Shown: in pieces, positions 13,802-21,689 of the stretch
Layout of the letters: the number at the start of each line of letters is the position of its first letter
How positions within the stretch are numbered: the stretch's first letter is position 1
Made by a program: the position numbers and the translations under genes
NCBI RefSeq assembly: GCF_003150835.1
Contig: NZ_CP029479.1
Span: 806,001-870,000, forward strand
DNA length: 64,000 bases
From: Phenylobacterium parvum
GTDB lineage: Bacteria; Pseudomonadota; Alphaproteobacteria; Caulobacterales; Caulobacteraceae
Direction of reading: 5' to 3'
The notes under the pieces: generated by a model
What the model was told of the DNA's origin: nothing
The model's database searches: none
What the model saw: the letters and a program-made list of their open reading frames with translations, nothing else

Positions 13802-14023
13802 TCAGGCGAGGATGTCGAGGACCACGCCCTGCATCTGGTCGGCGGTGCGGATCACGGCGGCGTTGGCCGACACCCCGGCCTGGGCCAGCTTCATGTCGAC
13901 GATCTCCCGGACCACATCGACGTCGACGCCATCGATGCTCATCTTGGAAACCCGCTGGGCGGATTCCGAGAAGCGGTTGGTGGCGGCGATCAGCCCGTAC
14001 TGGGCGATGGCGATCGGGTTCAT
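13802..14023 (-). CDS. Small flagellar basal-body rod-like protein (FlgC/FlgG C-terminal type)
   Basis: A 73-residue protein consisting only of the terminal helices of flagellar rod/hook proteins: an N-terminal MNPIAIAQYGLIAATNRF stretch like the conserved rod N-terminus, and a C-terminal VDVVREIVDMKLAQAGVSAN followed by ...ADQMQGVVLDIL, matching the D0 helix (N-x-V-x-E-x-V-x-M...A-x-x-V) of FlgC/FlgG/FlgE. A CGGAG lies 9 bases before ATG. No other flagellar gene is in the window. It may be a rod-associated minor component, or a remnant; the good start signals favour a real gene. Confidence 0.75.
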   Translation of the reverse strand: MNPIAIAQYGLIAATNRFSESAQRVSKMSIDGVDVDVVREIVDMKLAQAGVSANAAVIRTADQMQGVVLDILA

Positions 14024-14143
14024 GATCTTGGTCTCCGTGACACCATCGTGGACCCCTCGTCGTAAACAAAAAACCCCCGAAAGAGGGTGAACCCGGGTTA
14101 AGCTTGCCAGCCTTCCGCCTGCGCCTTCGAAGGGAGCCCGCCC

Positions 14144-14452
14144 ATGATTGTCGCCCTCTGGCTCGCCGCCTCGGTCACCACGGTCTGCCTTGAGCCCGGC
14201 GGGGGCCTCAGCCCGGTGATCTGCAAGGCTCCGGCGACCCGCCTCGACGCCCGCCGCGAGGTCTGCGAGTGCCCCACCGGGCGCCGGACCGATGCGCCCC
14301 TTTGTGCTGAGGGCGAGACGCCGCCGCCGGAGACACGCCAGTTGAACGCCTTCCGCCGCAAGGCCGGGCAGGACGGCAGCCTGGTCGGGGACCGCTACCG
14401 CGACCGGCCCCTGTGCGTGATCCCGCCCAATCCGCAGGGCCGGCGGCCGTGA
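14144..14452 (+). CDS. Hypothetical secreted Cys-containing protein
   Basis: A 102-residue protein with a short hydrophobic N-terminus (MIVALWLAASVTTVC) that could be an export signal. Cysteines at about 15, 27, 41, 43, 54 and 91 suggest disulfides in the periplasm. GGGAG lies 8 bases before the ATG. It is followed 45 bases later by the TraB/GumN gene on the same strand. I recognise no family; the function is unknown. Confidence 0.65.
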   Translation: MIVALWLAASVTTVCLEPGGGLSPVICKAPATRLDARREVCECPTGRRTDAPLCAEGETPPPETRQLNAFRRKAGQDGSLVGDRYRDRPLCVIPPNPQGRRP

Positions 14453-14497
14453 TTCCGCCCGGATGACTGGCCATCAAGAGACCCCGGAGGAACTCCC

Positions 14498-15454
14498 ATG
14501 AAACCCGCCTTCCTGGCCCTGGCGTTGGGCCTCACCCTGGCCCTAACCCCCTTCGCCGCCCGCGCCCAGGGCGTCGTCGCCCTGCCAGAGGACCCCGGCG
14601 GCGCCATCGTCGAGGAACTCGTCGTCCAGGCCAAGGAGCCCGGTCCGGCCTGGTGGGTGGTGAGCGACGGGGACTCCACCGTCTACATCCTGGGCATGCC
14701 CCGGGGCGGCCTTCCCCCGAAGACCGCCTGGGACCGCCGCTATCTCGACCGGAGGCTCAAGGGGGCGAACAGCCTGATCCTGGCGGACTCGGTCCGGATC
14801 AAGGTGGGGGTTTCCTCCTTTGGCGAGGCCATGCGCCTCTACCGGAGCCTCAGGTCCGATGTCCCCCTGGAGCGCCGGCTCGAAGAGCCCCTCAGGTCCC
14901 AGTTCATCGCCGCCCGCCAGAAGGTGGGGCAGCCGGGCGCGCGCTACGCCAAATGGTCGCCCTTCATCGCCTCCCTGATGCTGGTCGGCGATGCGACGCC
15001 CAAGGGATGGGCGGACCCGAGGGCGGACATCGTCAAGGCCGCCCGGAAGGCCAAGGTGAAGCGGGTTGAGGCGCCGGCGCGGGACGCCAGCGACGTGGTC
15101 GCAAAGGTCTTCGGCGAGATGAGCCCGGCCCTGGAGATGACCTGCCTGTCCGCGGCGGCCCGCAACGTCCAGGGATCCCGTCCGGCGGTGAACGCCGACG
15201 GATGGGTCCGGGGCGACGTCGCCGCCGCCATCAGCGGTCCCCGGGACTACGAGGGATGCCTGCTCCTGCTCAACGGCGGGCCGCAGTTCTGGCGGGCGCT
15301 CGTGGCCGACCAGACCGGCCTGATCGCCAACGCCCTGAAGACCCCCGGGCACAGCGTCGCCCTGGTCGACATTTCTTTCCTGGTCGCCGAGGAGGGCGTG
15401 GTCCGCCGGCTCGAGGCCCGCGGCCTTACGGTCACGGGCCCCGGCGGGGGCTGA
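14498..15454 (+). CDS. TraB/GumN family protein
   Basis: A 318-residue exported protein. The signal peptide ends at ...AARAQG (about residue 24). The TraB/GumN domain begins WWVVSDGDSTVYILGMPRGG, where families in this clan have a LxGT-H motif; here the His is replaced by Arg/Gly, so the putative metal/catalytic residue may be absent. The C-terminus VALVDISFLVAEEGVVRRLEARG corresponds to the conserved last strand with GxxHL-like ending (here modified). GGAGGA precedes the ATG. The role of the family is unclear; it was proposed to be a protease or haem-related fold, and the divergent motif leaves activity uncertain. Confidence 0.8.
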   Translation: MKPAFLALALGLTLALTPFAARAQGVVALPEDPGGAIVEELVVQAKEPGPAWWVVSDGDSTVYILGMPRGGLPPKTAWDRRYLDRRLKGANSLILADSVRIKVGVSSFGEAMRLYRSLRSDVPLERRLEEPLRSQFIAARQKVGQPGARYAKWSPFIASLMLVGDATPKGWADPRADIVKAARKAKVKRVEAPARDASDVVAKVFGEMSPALEMTCLSAAARNVQGSRPAVNADGWVRGDVAAAISGPRDYEGCLLLLNGGPQFWRALVADQTGLIANALKTPGHSVALVDISFLVAEEGVVRRLEARGLTVTGPGGG

Positions 15455-15460
15455 GGCGCC

Positions 15461-16696
15461 TCAGAAAAGGGGCGGGCCCTTGCCGAGGGCGGCGTAGGTC
15501 TGCTTCTGGAAGATGGGCAGGGCGGCGCGGGCGCCCATGCGCTGGCCGGTGGCCACCTGGCTGGCGGATTCCGGGCCCAGCTCCATGGAGTTCTGGATCA
15601 GGTAGATCAGGATCAGGTCCTCTTCCGGGTCGGCCTGCCACCAGGTGCCGAAGGCGCCGGGCCAGCCAAAGGCCCCTGCCGAGCCGGCGCCCATCCAGGC
15701 CTGCTTCTCCGGGTCGGTGATCACCGAGACGCCCAGGCCGAAGCCCTGGCCCATCCAGAAGGGGATGCCCATGAAGGGGATCTCGCGCTGCTCCGGGGTC
15801 AGGCGGTTCGAGGCCATCAGGTTGAAGGTGTCCTCGCGGATCAGGCGCACGCCGTTCAGCTCACCCCGGTTGAGCATGAGCCGGGCGAAGGTCAGGTAAT
15901 CGTCGACCGTGGAGATCAGGCCGCCGCCGCCCGCGCAGAAGGCCGGCGGATGGTCCTCGTGCACGAAGGAGACGTCCTTGAGGGGCGCGCCCTCCTCGGC
16001 CTTGTAGAGCTTGGCCATCCGGTCGCGCTTTTCCGGCGGGCACCAGAAGTCGGTGTCCGTCATGCCGAGGGGCTCGAGGATCCGCGACTTGAGGAAGTCC
16101 TGGTAGCTGGTCCCGGCGACGCGGCCGACCAGGAAGCCGAGGACGTCGGTGGCGTGGCTGTAGTGGAAGCGCTCGCCGGGCGCGTAGGAGAGGGGCAGGC
16201 CAGCCAGCCGCTCCATCCACATGTCCGGCCCGTGCGGGTTGCCCAGGGGCGGGCCCAGCACATCCTGGTAGGCGTGGGCGATGGGGCCGACCGAGGTGAA
16301 ACCGTAGGCGAGTCCCGAGCGGTGGGTCAGGAGGTCCTCCACCGTGATGTCGCGCGGCGCATCATAGACGTCGTCGAGGGGGCCGGACGCGGACTTCAGC
16401 ACCTTCATGCCCGAGAATTCCGGGGCCCACTTCGTGATCGGGTCGTCCAGCCGGAGCTTGCCCTCTTCCATCAGCATCAGGGCCAGAACGGAGGTCAGGG
16501 GCTTGGTCATGGAGGCGATGCGGAACATCGTGTCCCGGGTCATGGGCTTGTCGCCGGCGATGTCGCGCTTGCCCAGGGTGTTGAGCTGGACGATCTCGCC
16601 CTTGCGCCAGGTCAGGGTGACGAAGCCGGACAGGTCCCCCGCGTCGATCACCCCCTGCAGGGCGCCCGGGATCTTGTTGGTGAGGTTCATGTCCAT
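15461..16696 (-). CDS. Serine hydrolase of the beta-lactamase/class C (EstB, PBP4*) family
   Basis: A 411-residue protein of the beta-lactamase-related serine hydrolase family (esterase EstB type). The nucleophile motif S-x-x-K is SMTK within MFRIASMTKPLTSVLAL (about residue 70), and YSHATDVLG supplies the Tyr of the second motif. No export signal is seen, so it is likely cytoplasmic, and an esterase/transesterase role fits better than beta-lactam resistance. The start at 16696 is chosen because GGGAGGA lies just before it and the family N-terminus begins there; an open frame extends 26 codons further. It converges with the TraB/GumN gene (7 bases apart). Confidence 0.9.
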   Translation of the reverse strand: MDMNLTNKIPGALQGVIDAGDLSGFVTLTWRKGEIVQLNTLGKRDIAGDKPMTRDTMFRIASMTKPLTSVLALMLMEEGKLRLDDPITKWAPEFSGMKVLKSASGPLDDVYDAPRDITVEDLLTHRSGLAYGFTSVGPIAHAYQDVLGPPLGNPHGPDMWMERLAGLPLSYAPGERFHYSHATDVLGFLVGRVAGTSYQDFLKSRILEPLGMTDTDFWCPPEKRDRMAKLYKAEEGAPLKDVSFVHEDHPPAFCAGGGGLISTVDDYLTFARLMLNRGELNGVRLIREDTFNLMASNRLTPEQREIPFMGIPFWMGQGFGLGVSVITDPEKQAWMGAGSAGAFGWPGAFGTWWQADPEEDLILIYLIQNSMELGPESASQVATGQRMGARAALPIFQKQTYAALGKGPPLF

Positions 16697-16832
16697 GGTC
16701 GTCCTCCCGCCGGGCGTTGCGCCCCATTCTGCGATTGCGGCCCGTGTTGTCCCGTCCGGCGGCGGGAGCGTCAAGCGCGCCGTCGCTTCCGGCGGGGAAG
16801 GGGGCTAGGATGGGGCGTTCCGGAGGTCCGCC

Positions 16833-17315
16833 ATGCCTGCTCGCCGTCTCACCCCGCCCCTCGCCCTCATGGCCGCCCTGGCCCTGGCCGCCGCCTGCGC
16901 GCCGGCCCTGCCCAAGGGTGTGGACCCGGTCGCCCTCGAGGCGGCCATCGACGACGCCGTGGGCGATCCCAACACCTGCGTCCTGATCGGCCAGGCCCAG
17001 ACGGGGCGGCTTGTCTGGCGCTACGGGACCCACGGGGTCTGCGGCAAGGTCTGGCCCGCCTGCAACGGGACCGAGGCGCGCACCGTCGAGGGCCTGCTGA
17101 AGACGGCGGGCCGCGAGGGCGCCGAGATCTGGGCCTCCTGCCCCTCCAACGCTGACCGCAGCCGCACCGTCGCCTGGGCCGCCGGCCCCGTGCCGGGCCG
17201 CGCCGACCTGGTCTTCACCGCCGTGATGGAGGGGGCGAGCACTCCGCCGGGCATCGTCCTGGGCGACAAGCTGCGCGGCGCCCTGAAACGCGGCGGCCTG
17301 TCGCCCTCTTCCTGA
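16833..17315 (+). CDS. Hypothetical lipoprotein
   Basis: A 160-residue protein with an export signal and a lipobox-like LAAAC at about 19-23, so likely a lipoprotein. It has further cysteines at about 49, 70, 76 and 108. The C-terminal half (about 95-160, FTAVMEGASTPPGIVLGDKL and KRGGL) looks folded but unfamiliar. GGAGG is 6 bases before the ATG. It is divergent from the serine hydrolase. No function is proposed. Confidence 0.72.
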   Translation: MPARRLTPPLALMAALALAAACAPALPKGVDPVALEAAIDDAVGDPNTCVLIGQAQTGRLVWRYGTHGVCGKVWPACNGTEARTVEGLLKTAGREGAEIWASCPSNADRSRTVAWAAGPVPGRADLVFTAVMEGASTPPGIVLGDKLRGALKRGGLSPSS

Positions 17316-17353
17316 GTCCGCCGGGTCCTGAGGGGGCCAAAGGCGACCGGGTT

Positions 17354-17461
17354 TGACCCCCTCAGCCGGCTTCGCCGGCAGCTCTCCCTGATGGGGAGCA
17401 ATTGACTCTTCATTCCTCCCCCCAGGGGGAGGTGGACCGCGAAGCGGGCCGGAGGGGGTCA
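17354..17461. repeat. GC-rich palindromic intergenic repeat, locus 4
   Basis: One full unit from TTGACCCCCTCAGCCGGC to GGAGGGGGTCA with the inner CTCCCTGATGGGGAG and CCTCCCCCCAGGGGGAGG hairpins. It lies between the convergent lipoprotein and crotonase genes. It is closest to locus 1, including the AATT spacer. Confidence 0.87.
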
Positions 17462-17484
17462 GCTGAGGCAGGGATTGACCTCGC

Positions 17485-18291
17485 TCAGTCCCCGCTGAAC
17501 TTCCCCGGGCGCTTCTCGAAGAAGGCCGCCACCCCCTCCCGGAAGTCGTCGCTCAGGCGGGTCAGGAGATACTGGTCCCGGTCCATGAAGGTGGCGGCGT
17601 GGTGGTTCGCCTTGTCCAGGGCGTCCACCGCCTCCTTGGTCATGCGCACGGGCAGGGGCGGCAGGGCGGCGACCTTGGCGGCCCAACGCTGCGCCGCCTC
17701 GAGGGCGCCGCCGGCCGGGGCGACCTCCTCGCAGAAGCCCCAGGACAGGCCCTCGGCGGCGTGCACGGCCTCGCCGAACATGACGAACTGCTTGGCCCGC
17801 GCCGGCCCCACCAGGGCGTGGATTCGCGGAATGGACCGCCAGCTCATGTTGATGCCCAGGGGCACCTCCGGCAGGCGCAGGTAGGCGCCCTCGCCCAGGA
17901 TGCGGAAGTCGCAGGCTGCGACCAGGGCGCAGCCGCCGCCGATGCAGTAGCCCTCGATGGCGGCGATGGTCACCGCCTCCACCTGCTCCCAGGCCTCGCA
18001 CATGTCGGGCCCGGCCATGACGGCCTCCCGGGTCTCCAGGAGGGTCGGCCTGCGCCGTTCGCCCTGGGCGGCAAGGTCCGCGCCGGCGCTGAAATAGCGG
18101 TCCGAGCCGGTCAGGATCACCGTCGAGATGTCGGTCCGCCGCCGGATGGCGCGGGCGAACTCGGTCAGCTCCACCATCAGGCCGGTGTTCAGGGCGTTGC
18201 GGGCCTCGGGGCGATGCAGGCGCACCACCACGGTCGGGCCCTCCTGATCCACCTTCAGGAAGCGCCAGTCGCGGGCGACGGGGTCGTCCAT
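17485..18291 (-). CDS. Enoyl-CoA hydratase/isomerase (crotonase family)
   Basis: A 268-residue crotonase. The oxyanion-hole segments are SDRYFSAGADL (about 61-71) and EGYCIGGGCALVAACDFRI (about 115-133), and the Glu in RLPEVPLGI is in the position of the second catalytic glutamate. It hydrates or isomerises acyl-CoA thioesters, probably in fatty acid or related catabolism. The ATG at 18291 is one base after the TAG of the SIMPL gene, so both are in one operon. The acyl substrate cannot be predicted. Confidence 0.92.
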   Translation of the reverse strand: MDDPVARDWRFLKVDQEGPTVVVRLHRPEARNALNTGLMVELTEFARAIRRRTDISTVILTGSDRYFSAGADLAAQGERRRPTLLETREAVMAGPDMCEAWEQVEAVTIAAIEGYCIGGGCALVAACDFRILGEGAYLRLPEVPLGINMSWRSIPRIHALVGPARAKQFVMFGEAVHAAEGLSWGFCEEVAPAGGALEAAQRWAAKVAALPPLPVRMTKEAVDALDKANHHAATFMDRDQYLLTRLSDDFREGVAAFFEKRPGKFSGD

Positions 18292-18292
18292 C

Positions 18293-19012
18293 CTACTTCA
18301 CCATCTCGAAGACGCCGCTGACCGTGATGCTGAGGTTCAGCTCCCCAGGGGCGACGGGCGGCGGCGGCGCGGCGTCCGCCATGGGCGCGGCCATGGCGTA
18401 GGCCTTCATCATCGGGCGGGGCTGGGGGACAAAGCCGCCCTCCGACAGGGCCGTCAGGCGCACGCCCCTGTGGCCCGTGGCCCGGGCGTAGAGGTCGGCC
18501 TTGGCGTTCAGCGCCTTCACCGCCGCCTCGCGCGCGGCGTTCTCGGCGGCGAGGGGGTTGGACAGGCCGAAGCTGACCTGGCCGGCGGAGTTGGCGCCGG
18601 CGCTGACCGTGGCGTCGATCACCGGCCCGAGGCGCGCCAGGTCGCGCACCGTGGCGGTCACCTGGTTGGCGGCCTGGTAGCCCCTCAGCTCCGGCGGGCG
18701 GCCGTTGGGATAGTCATACTGGGGCGAGATCGACAGGCCGCTGGTCTGCAGGTCACGGTCGGCCAGGCCCGCCTTCTTCAGGGCGGCCATCACCCGGGTC
18801 ATCCGCTCGGAGTTCAGCCGCAGGGCCTCGCCGGCCGTGGGCGCCTCGGTGACCACGCCGAGGGAGACGGAGGCCATGTCCGGCGCCAGACGGCTGACGC
18901 CTTCAGCCGAGAGCGTCAGGGTGGCGGGGTCCTCGGCGGCCCAGGCGGGGCGCGCCGCCAGGAGGGGCAGGGCCAGGGTGAGGGCGAGGACGGCGGCGGT
19001 TGCGGTCTTCAT
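18293..19012 (-). CDS. SIMPL domain (DUF541) periplasmic protein
   Basis: A 239-residue exported protein. A signal peptide ends at ...RPAWAAE (about 26). The SIMPL/DUF541 domain follows, with TLSAEGVSRLAPDMASVSLGV, DLQTSGLSISPQYDY, YQAANQVTATVRDL and a Pro-rich linker before the last strand (ELNLSITVSGVFEM). This family (BP26/OMP28, YggE) is periplasmic with roles in stress protection suggested for E. coli YggE. GGAG lies 9 bases before the ATG. It precedes the crotonase gene with one base between them, though no functional link is evident. Confidence 0.9.
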   Translation of the reverse strand: MKTATAAVLALTLALPLLAARPAWAAEDPATLTLSAEGVSRLAPDMASVSLGVVTEAPTAGEALRLNSERMTRVMAALKKAGLADRDLQTSGLSISPQYDYPNGRPPELRGYQAANQVTATVRDLARLGPVIDATVSAGANSAGQVSFGLSNPLAAENAAREAAVKALNAKADLYARATGHRGVRLTALSEGGFVPQPRPMMKAYAMAAPMADAAPPPPVAPGELNLSITVSGVFEMVK

Positions 19013-19147
19013 GGGTCGGCGCTCCTTGTTCGGCAGTCAGCCTAGGACGCCCCCATCCCCGCGCCAACCCTCTGCGCCCGGGCCTGAACCGCGGCTGAAC
19101 ATCCCGGCGCCTTTCGACACGCCAGCCGCCATGCTAACCCGGCGCGG

Positions 19148-19223
19148 GGGCCTGTAGCTCAATGGTTAGAGCCGACCGCTCATAACGGTCTGGTTGCAGG
19201 TTCGAGTCCTGCCGGGCCCACCA
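19148..19223 (+). tRNA. tRNA-Ile2 (CAT anticodon, lysidine-type)
   Basis: A complete 76-base cloverleaf with encoded CCA. Acceptor GGGCCTG pairs with CGGGCCC, D stem GCTC/GAGC, anticodon stem GACCG/CGGTC with loop CTCATAA (anticodon CAT), and T stem GCAGG/CCTGC with loop TTCGAGT. A CAT anticodon can be elongator Met, initiator Met or Ile2. The first pair G-C excludes an initiator; the 8-base D loop AATGGTTA and the TGGTT variable loop resemble E. coli ileX rather than metT, so tRNA-Ile2, whose C34 is modified to lysidine by TilS, is preferred. Confidence 0.9.
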
Positions 19224-19313
19224 GTGCTTCCCCCATTGCCACCACCCCCCAAACCCAGTTGGATGGGCCCCTGACCCTCCCGCACCGGGCGGGCGCTTAA
19301 TGGGGAGAGACCG

Positions 19314-19688
19314 ATGTTCTCGCACATCATGATCGGCACCAATGACCTGGAGAAGGCCAAGACCTTCTATGACGCCGTGCTCGGCACGCTGGGCGTGCCG
19401 CCGGCGCGGGTGGACGGGCACCGGATCTTCTACATCACGCCCACGGGCATCTTCTCGGTGAGCCTGCCGATCAATGGCGAGCCGGCCACCGCCGGCAACG
19501 GCGGCACCATCGGCTTCGCCTGCACCACGCCGGCCCAGGCCGACGCCTGGCACGCGGCGGGCGTCGCCTCGGGCGGGACGACCTGCGAGGACCCGCCGGG
19601 GGTGCGCGAGGGCGGCCAGGGCAAGCTCTACCTGGCCTATCTCCGCGATCCGGACGGCAACAAGCTGTGCGCCCTGCACCGCATGTGA
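19314..19688 (+). CDS. VOC family (glyoxalase/dioxygenase fold) protein
   Basis: A 124-residue single vicinal-oxygen-chelate domain: MFSHIMIGTNDLEKAKTFYD opens the first beta-alpha-beta module with His4 as a likely metal ligand, and KLYLAYLRDPDGNKLCALHR closes the second. The length and sequence match the small lactoylglutathione-lyase-related proteins of proteobacteria, whose reactions are mostly untested. GGGGAGAGACC is just before ATG. It lies downstream of the tRNA and ends in its own terminator. Confidence 0.9.
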   Translation: MFSHIMIGTNDLEKAKTFYDAVLGTLGVPPARVDGHRIFYITPTGIFSVSLPINGEPATAGNGGTIGFACTTPAQADAWHAAGVASGGTTCEDPPGVREGGQGKLYLAYLRDPDGNKLCALHRM

Positions 19689-19718
19689 TCCGGGCCTGAG
19701 ACGGCCCTGCACGAAATC

Positions 19719-19750
19719 GGGCGGCGTCCTTCGCGGGGCGCCGCCTTTTT
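19719..19750 (+). terminator. Rho-independent terminator after the VOC gene
   Basis: GGCGGCGTCC pairs with GGGGCGCCGCC around a short TTCGC loop and is followed directly by TTTTT. It starts about 30 bases after the VOC stop and protects the convergent DUF1272 gene. Confidence 0.85.
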
Positions 19751-19762
19751 CGTGGGCGGCCT

Positions 19763-19972
19763 TCAGCCTTCCGGCGGGAACCGCTCCAGCAGGGCGGCGG
19801 CCCGGGGCGGGCGGGGCAGGAGGACGCCGGAACAGTTCGGGCAGGCGCCGGCCAGCTCGCCCCCGGCGCACGCCTCGCAGAAGGTGCACTCGAAGGAGCA
19901 GATGAAGGCGCCGGTCCGGTCGGCGGGGAGGGCGGCGGCGCAGCGCTCGCAGGCGGATTTCATCTTCAGCAT
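19763..19972 (-). CDS. DUF1272 cysteine-rich protein
   Basis: A 69-residue protein with eight cysteines (at about 8, 11, 25, 29, 32, 35, 44, 47) arranged as CxxC, CxxxCxxC..C and CxxC, matching DUF1272, which is presumed to bind zinc. The ATG at 19972 directly follows the rubredoxin TGA, with another possible start (MKSAC) three codons later. It forms the last gene of a P450-rubredoxin-DUF1272 operon. No biochemical role is known; the context suggests a link to redox or metal handling (inference). Confidence 0.85.
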   Translation of the reverse strand: MLKMKSACERCAAALPADRTGAFICSFECTFCEACAGGELAGACPNCSGVLLPRPPRAAALLERFPPEG

Positions 19973-20149
19973 TCAGAGCTCGATCATGTCGAAGTCCGAC
20001 TTGGGCGTCCCGCAGAGAGGGCAGATCCAGTCGGCGGGGATGTCGGCCCAGCGGGTGCCGGGGGCCAGGCCCTCCGGCGGGTCGCCGAACTCTTCCTCGT
20101 AGATGTAGCCGCAGGTGCGGCACTGCCAGGTCTTGAAGGCCTCGGCCAC
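19973..20149 (-). CDS. Rubredoxin
   Basis: A 58-residue rubredoxin carrying one iron bound by Cys10, Cys13, Cys43 and Cys46 (QCRTCGYIY and WICPLCG), with the usual GDPPEGLAPGT and DIPADW segments between. It is a one-electron carrier in the cytoplasm. The start is GTG at 20149: GGAGGG lies 6-7 bases before it, and upstream codons overlap the P450 gene. The P450 stop is only 16 bases before this start, so they are translated together; rubredoxin may deliver electrons to the P450, or to another oxygenase. Confidence 0.93.
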   Translation of the reverse strand: MAEAFKTWQCRTCGYIYEEEFGDPPEGLAPGTRWADIPADWICPLCGTPKSDFDMIEL

Positions 20150-20165
20150 GGCGGCGCCCTCCGGC

Positions 20166-21437
20166 TCACGCCATCTTGAAGCGGATGGGCACCGACTTGG
20201 GGCCGCAGACGAAGTTGGCAACCATGTTACGGGGCGCGCCGTCCAGCTCCACGGCCTCCAGGCGGGGCAGGAGTTCCTCCCAGAGGATGCGCATCTCCAT
20301 CCGCGCCAGGTGCTGGCCCAGGCAGACGTGGGCGCCGTAGCCGAAGGCCACGTGCTTGTTGGGGCTGCGGGTGACGTCGAAGCGGAAGGGGTCGGCGAAC
20401 TGGGCCTCGTCCCGGTTGCCGGAGGGGTAGCAGAGCATCATCCAGTCGCCCTGGGCGATCTTCTTCCCGGCCAGCTCGGCGTCGGCGGTGGCGGTGCGCA
20501 TGAAGTGCTTCACCGGCGTGACCCAGCGGATGGACTCCTCCACCAGGCCCGGGATCAGGGAAGGGTCGGCCTTGACCTTCCGGAACTGGTCCGGGTTCTC
20601 GGCCAGGGCCCACAGGGCGCCGGCGGTGGTGGACGAGGTGGTGTCGTGCCCGGCGGTGGCGGCGATGATGTAGTAGCTCATGGCCTCCAGGTGGCCGAGG
20701 GGCGCGCCGTTCACCTGGCCGTTGGCGATCACGCTGGCCAGGTCGTCGCGGGGCCTGGCCCGGCGGTCCTCGGTGATGCCGTTGAAGTACATCATGAAAT
20801 CCATGACGACGGACTGGATGGTGTCGACGCCGTTGGCGTTGTTTCCCAGCTCCTCGCCGGTCCGGTTGACGTCCGGGTCGGCGCTGCCGAACAGCTCCTG
20901 GGTCAGCTTGAGCATGCGCGGTTCGTCGGACTCCGGCACGCCGATCACCTCCATGATGACGTGCAGGGGATAGAGGAAGGCCACGTCCCGGGCGAAGTCG
21001 CAGCGGCCGCCCTGGGCCGCCATGCGGTCGATGAAGCCCCGGGCGATCTCGCGGATGCGCTCCTCCAGCTTGCGCAGGTTCTGCGGCATGAACCAGCCCT
21101 GGGTCAGGCGCCGGTAGGCCATGTGGTCGGGGTTGTCCATCTGGACCAGGGAGCGGACGAGGTGGGGGCTGCCGCCCATCATCTCGCGCACCTTCCGGTC
21201 GGCCTCGATGGTGGTCAGGGTCGCCGACCGGTCGCCGTTGTGGAACAGCTCGTTCTGCCGCTCGACCTCCAGGATGTCGGCGTGGCGGGTGACCACCCAG
21301 AAGGGATCGAAGCCTTCCGGCTGGGCCTGCTCCAGCGGGGCTTCCCGGCGCAGGTAGGCGAAGGCGTCGTCGATCCGCTTGCCGTCGGCATAGGCGCGGG
21401 GGTCGACGAGGGTCTGGGCAATGTCCTGGGCGATCAC
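20166..21437 (-). CDS. Cytochrome P450
   Basis: A 423-residue soluble bacterial P450. The I-helix oxygen-activation motif is AGHDTTSS, the K-helix ExxR is in EESIRW, and the haem-ligand loop is FGYGAHVCLGQHLAR with the axial Cys. Length and motifs fit class I P450s fed by a small iron-sulfur protein. The start is set at GTG 21437 (VIAQDIAQTLVDPRAYADG), where GGGAG lies 6 bases upstream; a Met 18 codons earlier (21491) is an alternative. It heads an operon with rubredoxin and DUF1272. The sequence looks like the CYP108/125/153-like clan, oxidising hydrocarbon, terpene or sterol-like substrates, but the subfamily is uncertain. Confidence 0.94.
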   Translation of the reverse strand: MIAQDIAQTLVDPRAYADGKRIDDAFAYLRREAPLEQAQPEGFDPFWVVTRHADILEVERQNELFHNGDRSATLTTIEADRKVREMMGGSPHLVRSLVQMDNPDHMAYRRLTQGWFMPQNLRKLEERIREIARGFIDRMAAQGGRCDFARDVAFLYPLHVIMEVIGVPESDEPRMLKLTQELFGSADPDVNRTGEELGNNANGVDTIQSVVMDFMMYFNGITEDRRARPRDDLASVIANGQVNGAPLGHLEAMSYYIIAATAGHDTTSSTTAGALWALAENPDQFRKVKADPSLIPGLVEESIRWVTPVKHFMRTATADAELAGKKIAQGDWMMLCYPSGNRDEAQFADPFRFDVTRSPNKHVAFGYGAHVCLGQHLARMEMRILWEELLPRLEAVELDGAPRNMVANFVCGPKSVPIRFKMA

Positions 21438-21538
21438 GGGGCGGCTCCCTGAGTGAGTCCTGTGGCCCGGAGGCGGACCCGGCGGGACCATTTCATCAAG
21501 TGAGCGGCCGTTCAATAAGGGTCGATCCGGAGGGGCTG

Positions 21539-21647
21539 TTGACCCCCTCCGTCCCGCTTCGCGGTCCACCTCCCCCTGGGGGGAGGAATGACCCAGAAAT
21601 TGCTCCCCCAAGGGGGAGCTCCGGACGAAGTCCGGTGAGGGGGTCAA
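21539..21647. repeat. GC-rich palindromic intergenic repeat, locus 5
   Basis: A full unit from TTGACCCCCTCCGTCCCG to GGTGAGGGGGTCAA, with CTCCCCCTGGGGGGAGGAATG in the left arm and TTGCTCCCCCAAGGGGGAG in the right arm. It is in the gap between the TauE/SafE-like gene and the P450 operon. It is the copy closest to locus 2. Confidence 0.88.
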
Positions 21648-21689
21648 CGGCGCTCGGGTATCGTGAAACCCGGGGAGCCGCGCGCGACC

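Noticed and set aside
19148-19223. tRNA with anticodon CAT as initiator or elongator tRNA-Met
   Set aside because: The paired G1-C72 excludes the initiator, and the short D loop and TGGTT variable loop match tRNA-Ile2 better than elongator Met.
19148-19313. The tRNA 3' end as an integration site with a genomic island
   Set aside because: No integrase or duplicated tRNA end lies downstream, and the neighbouring genes are ordinary chromosomal types.
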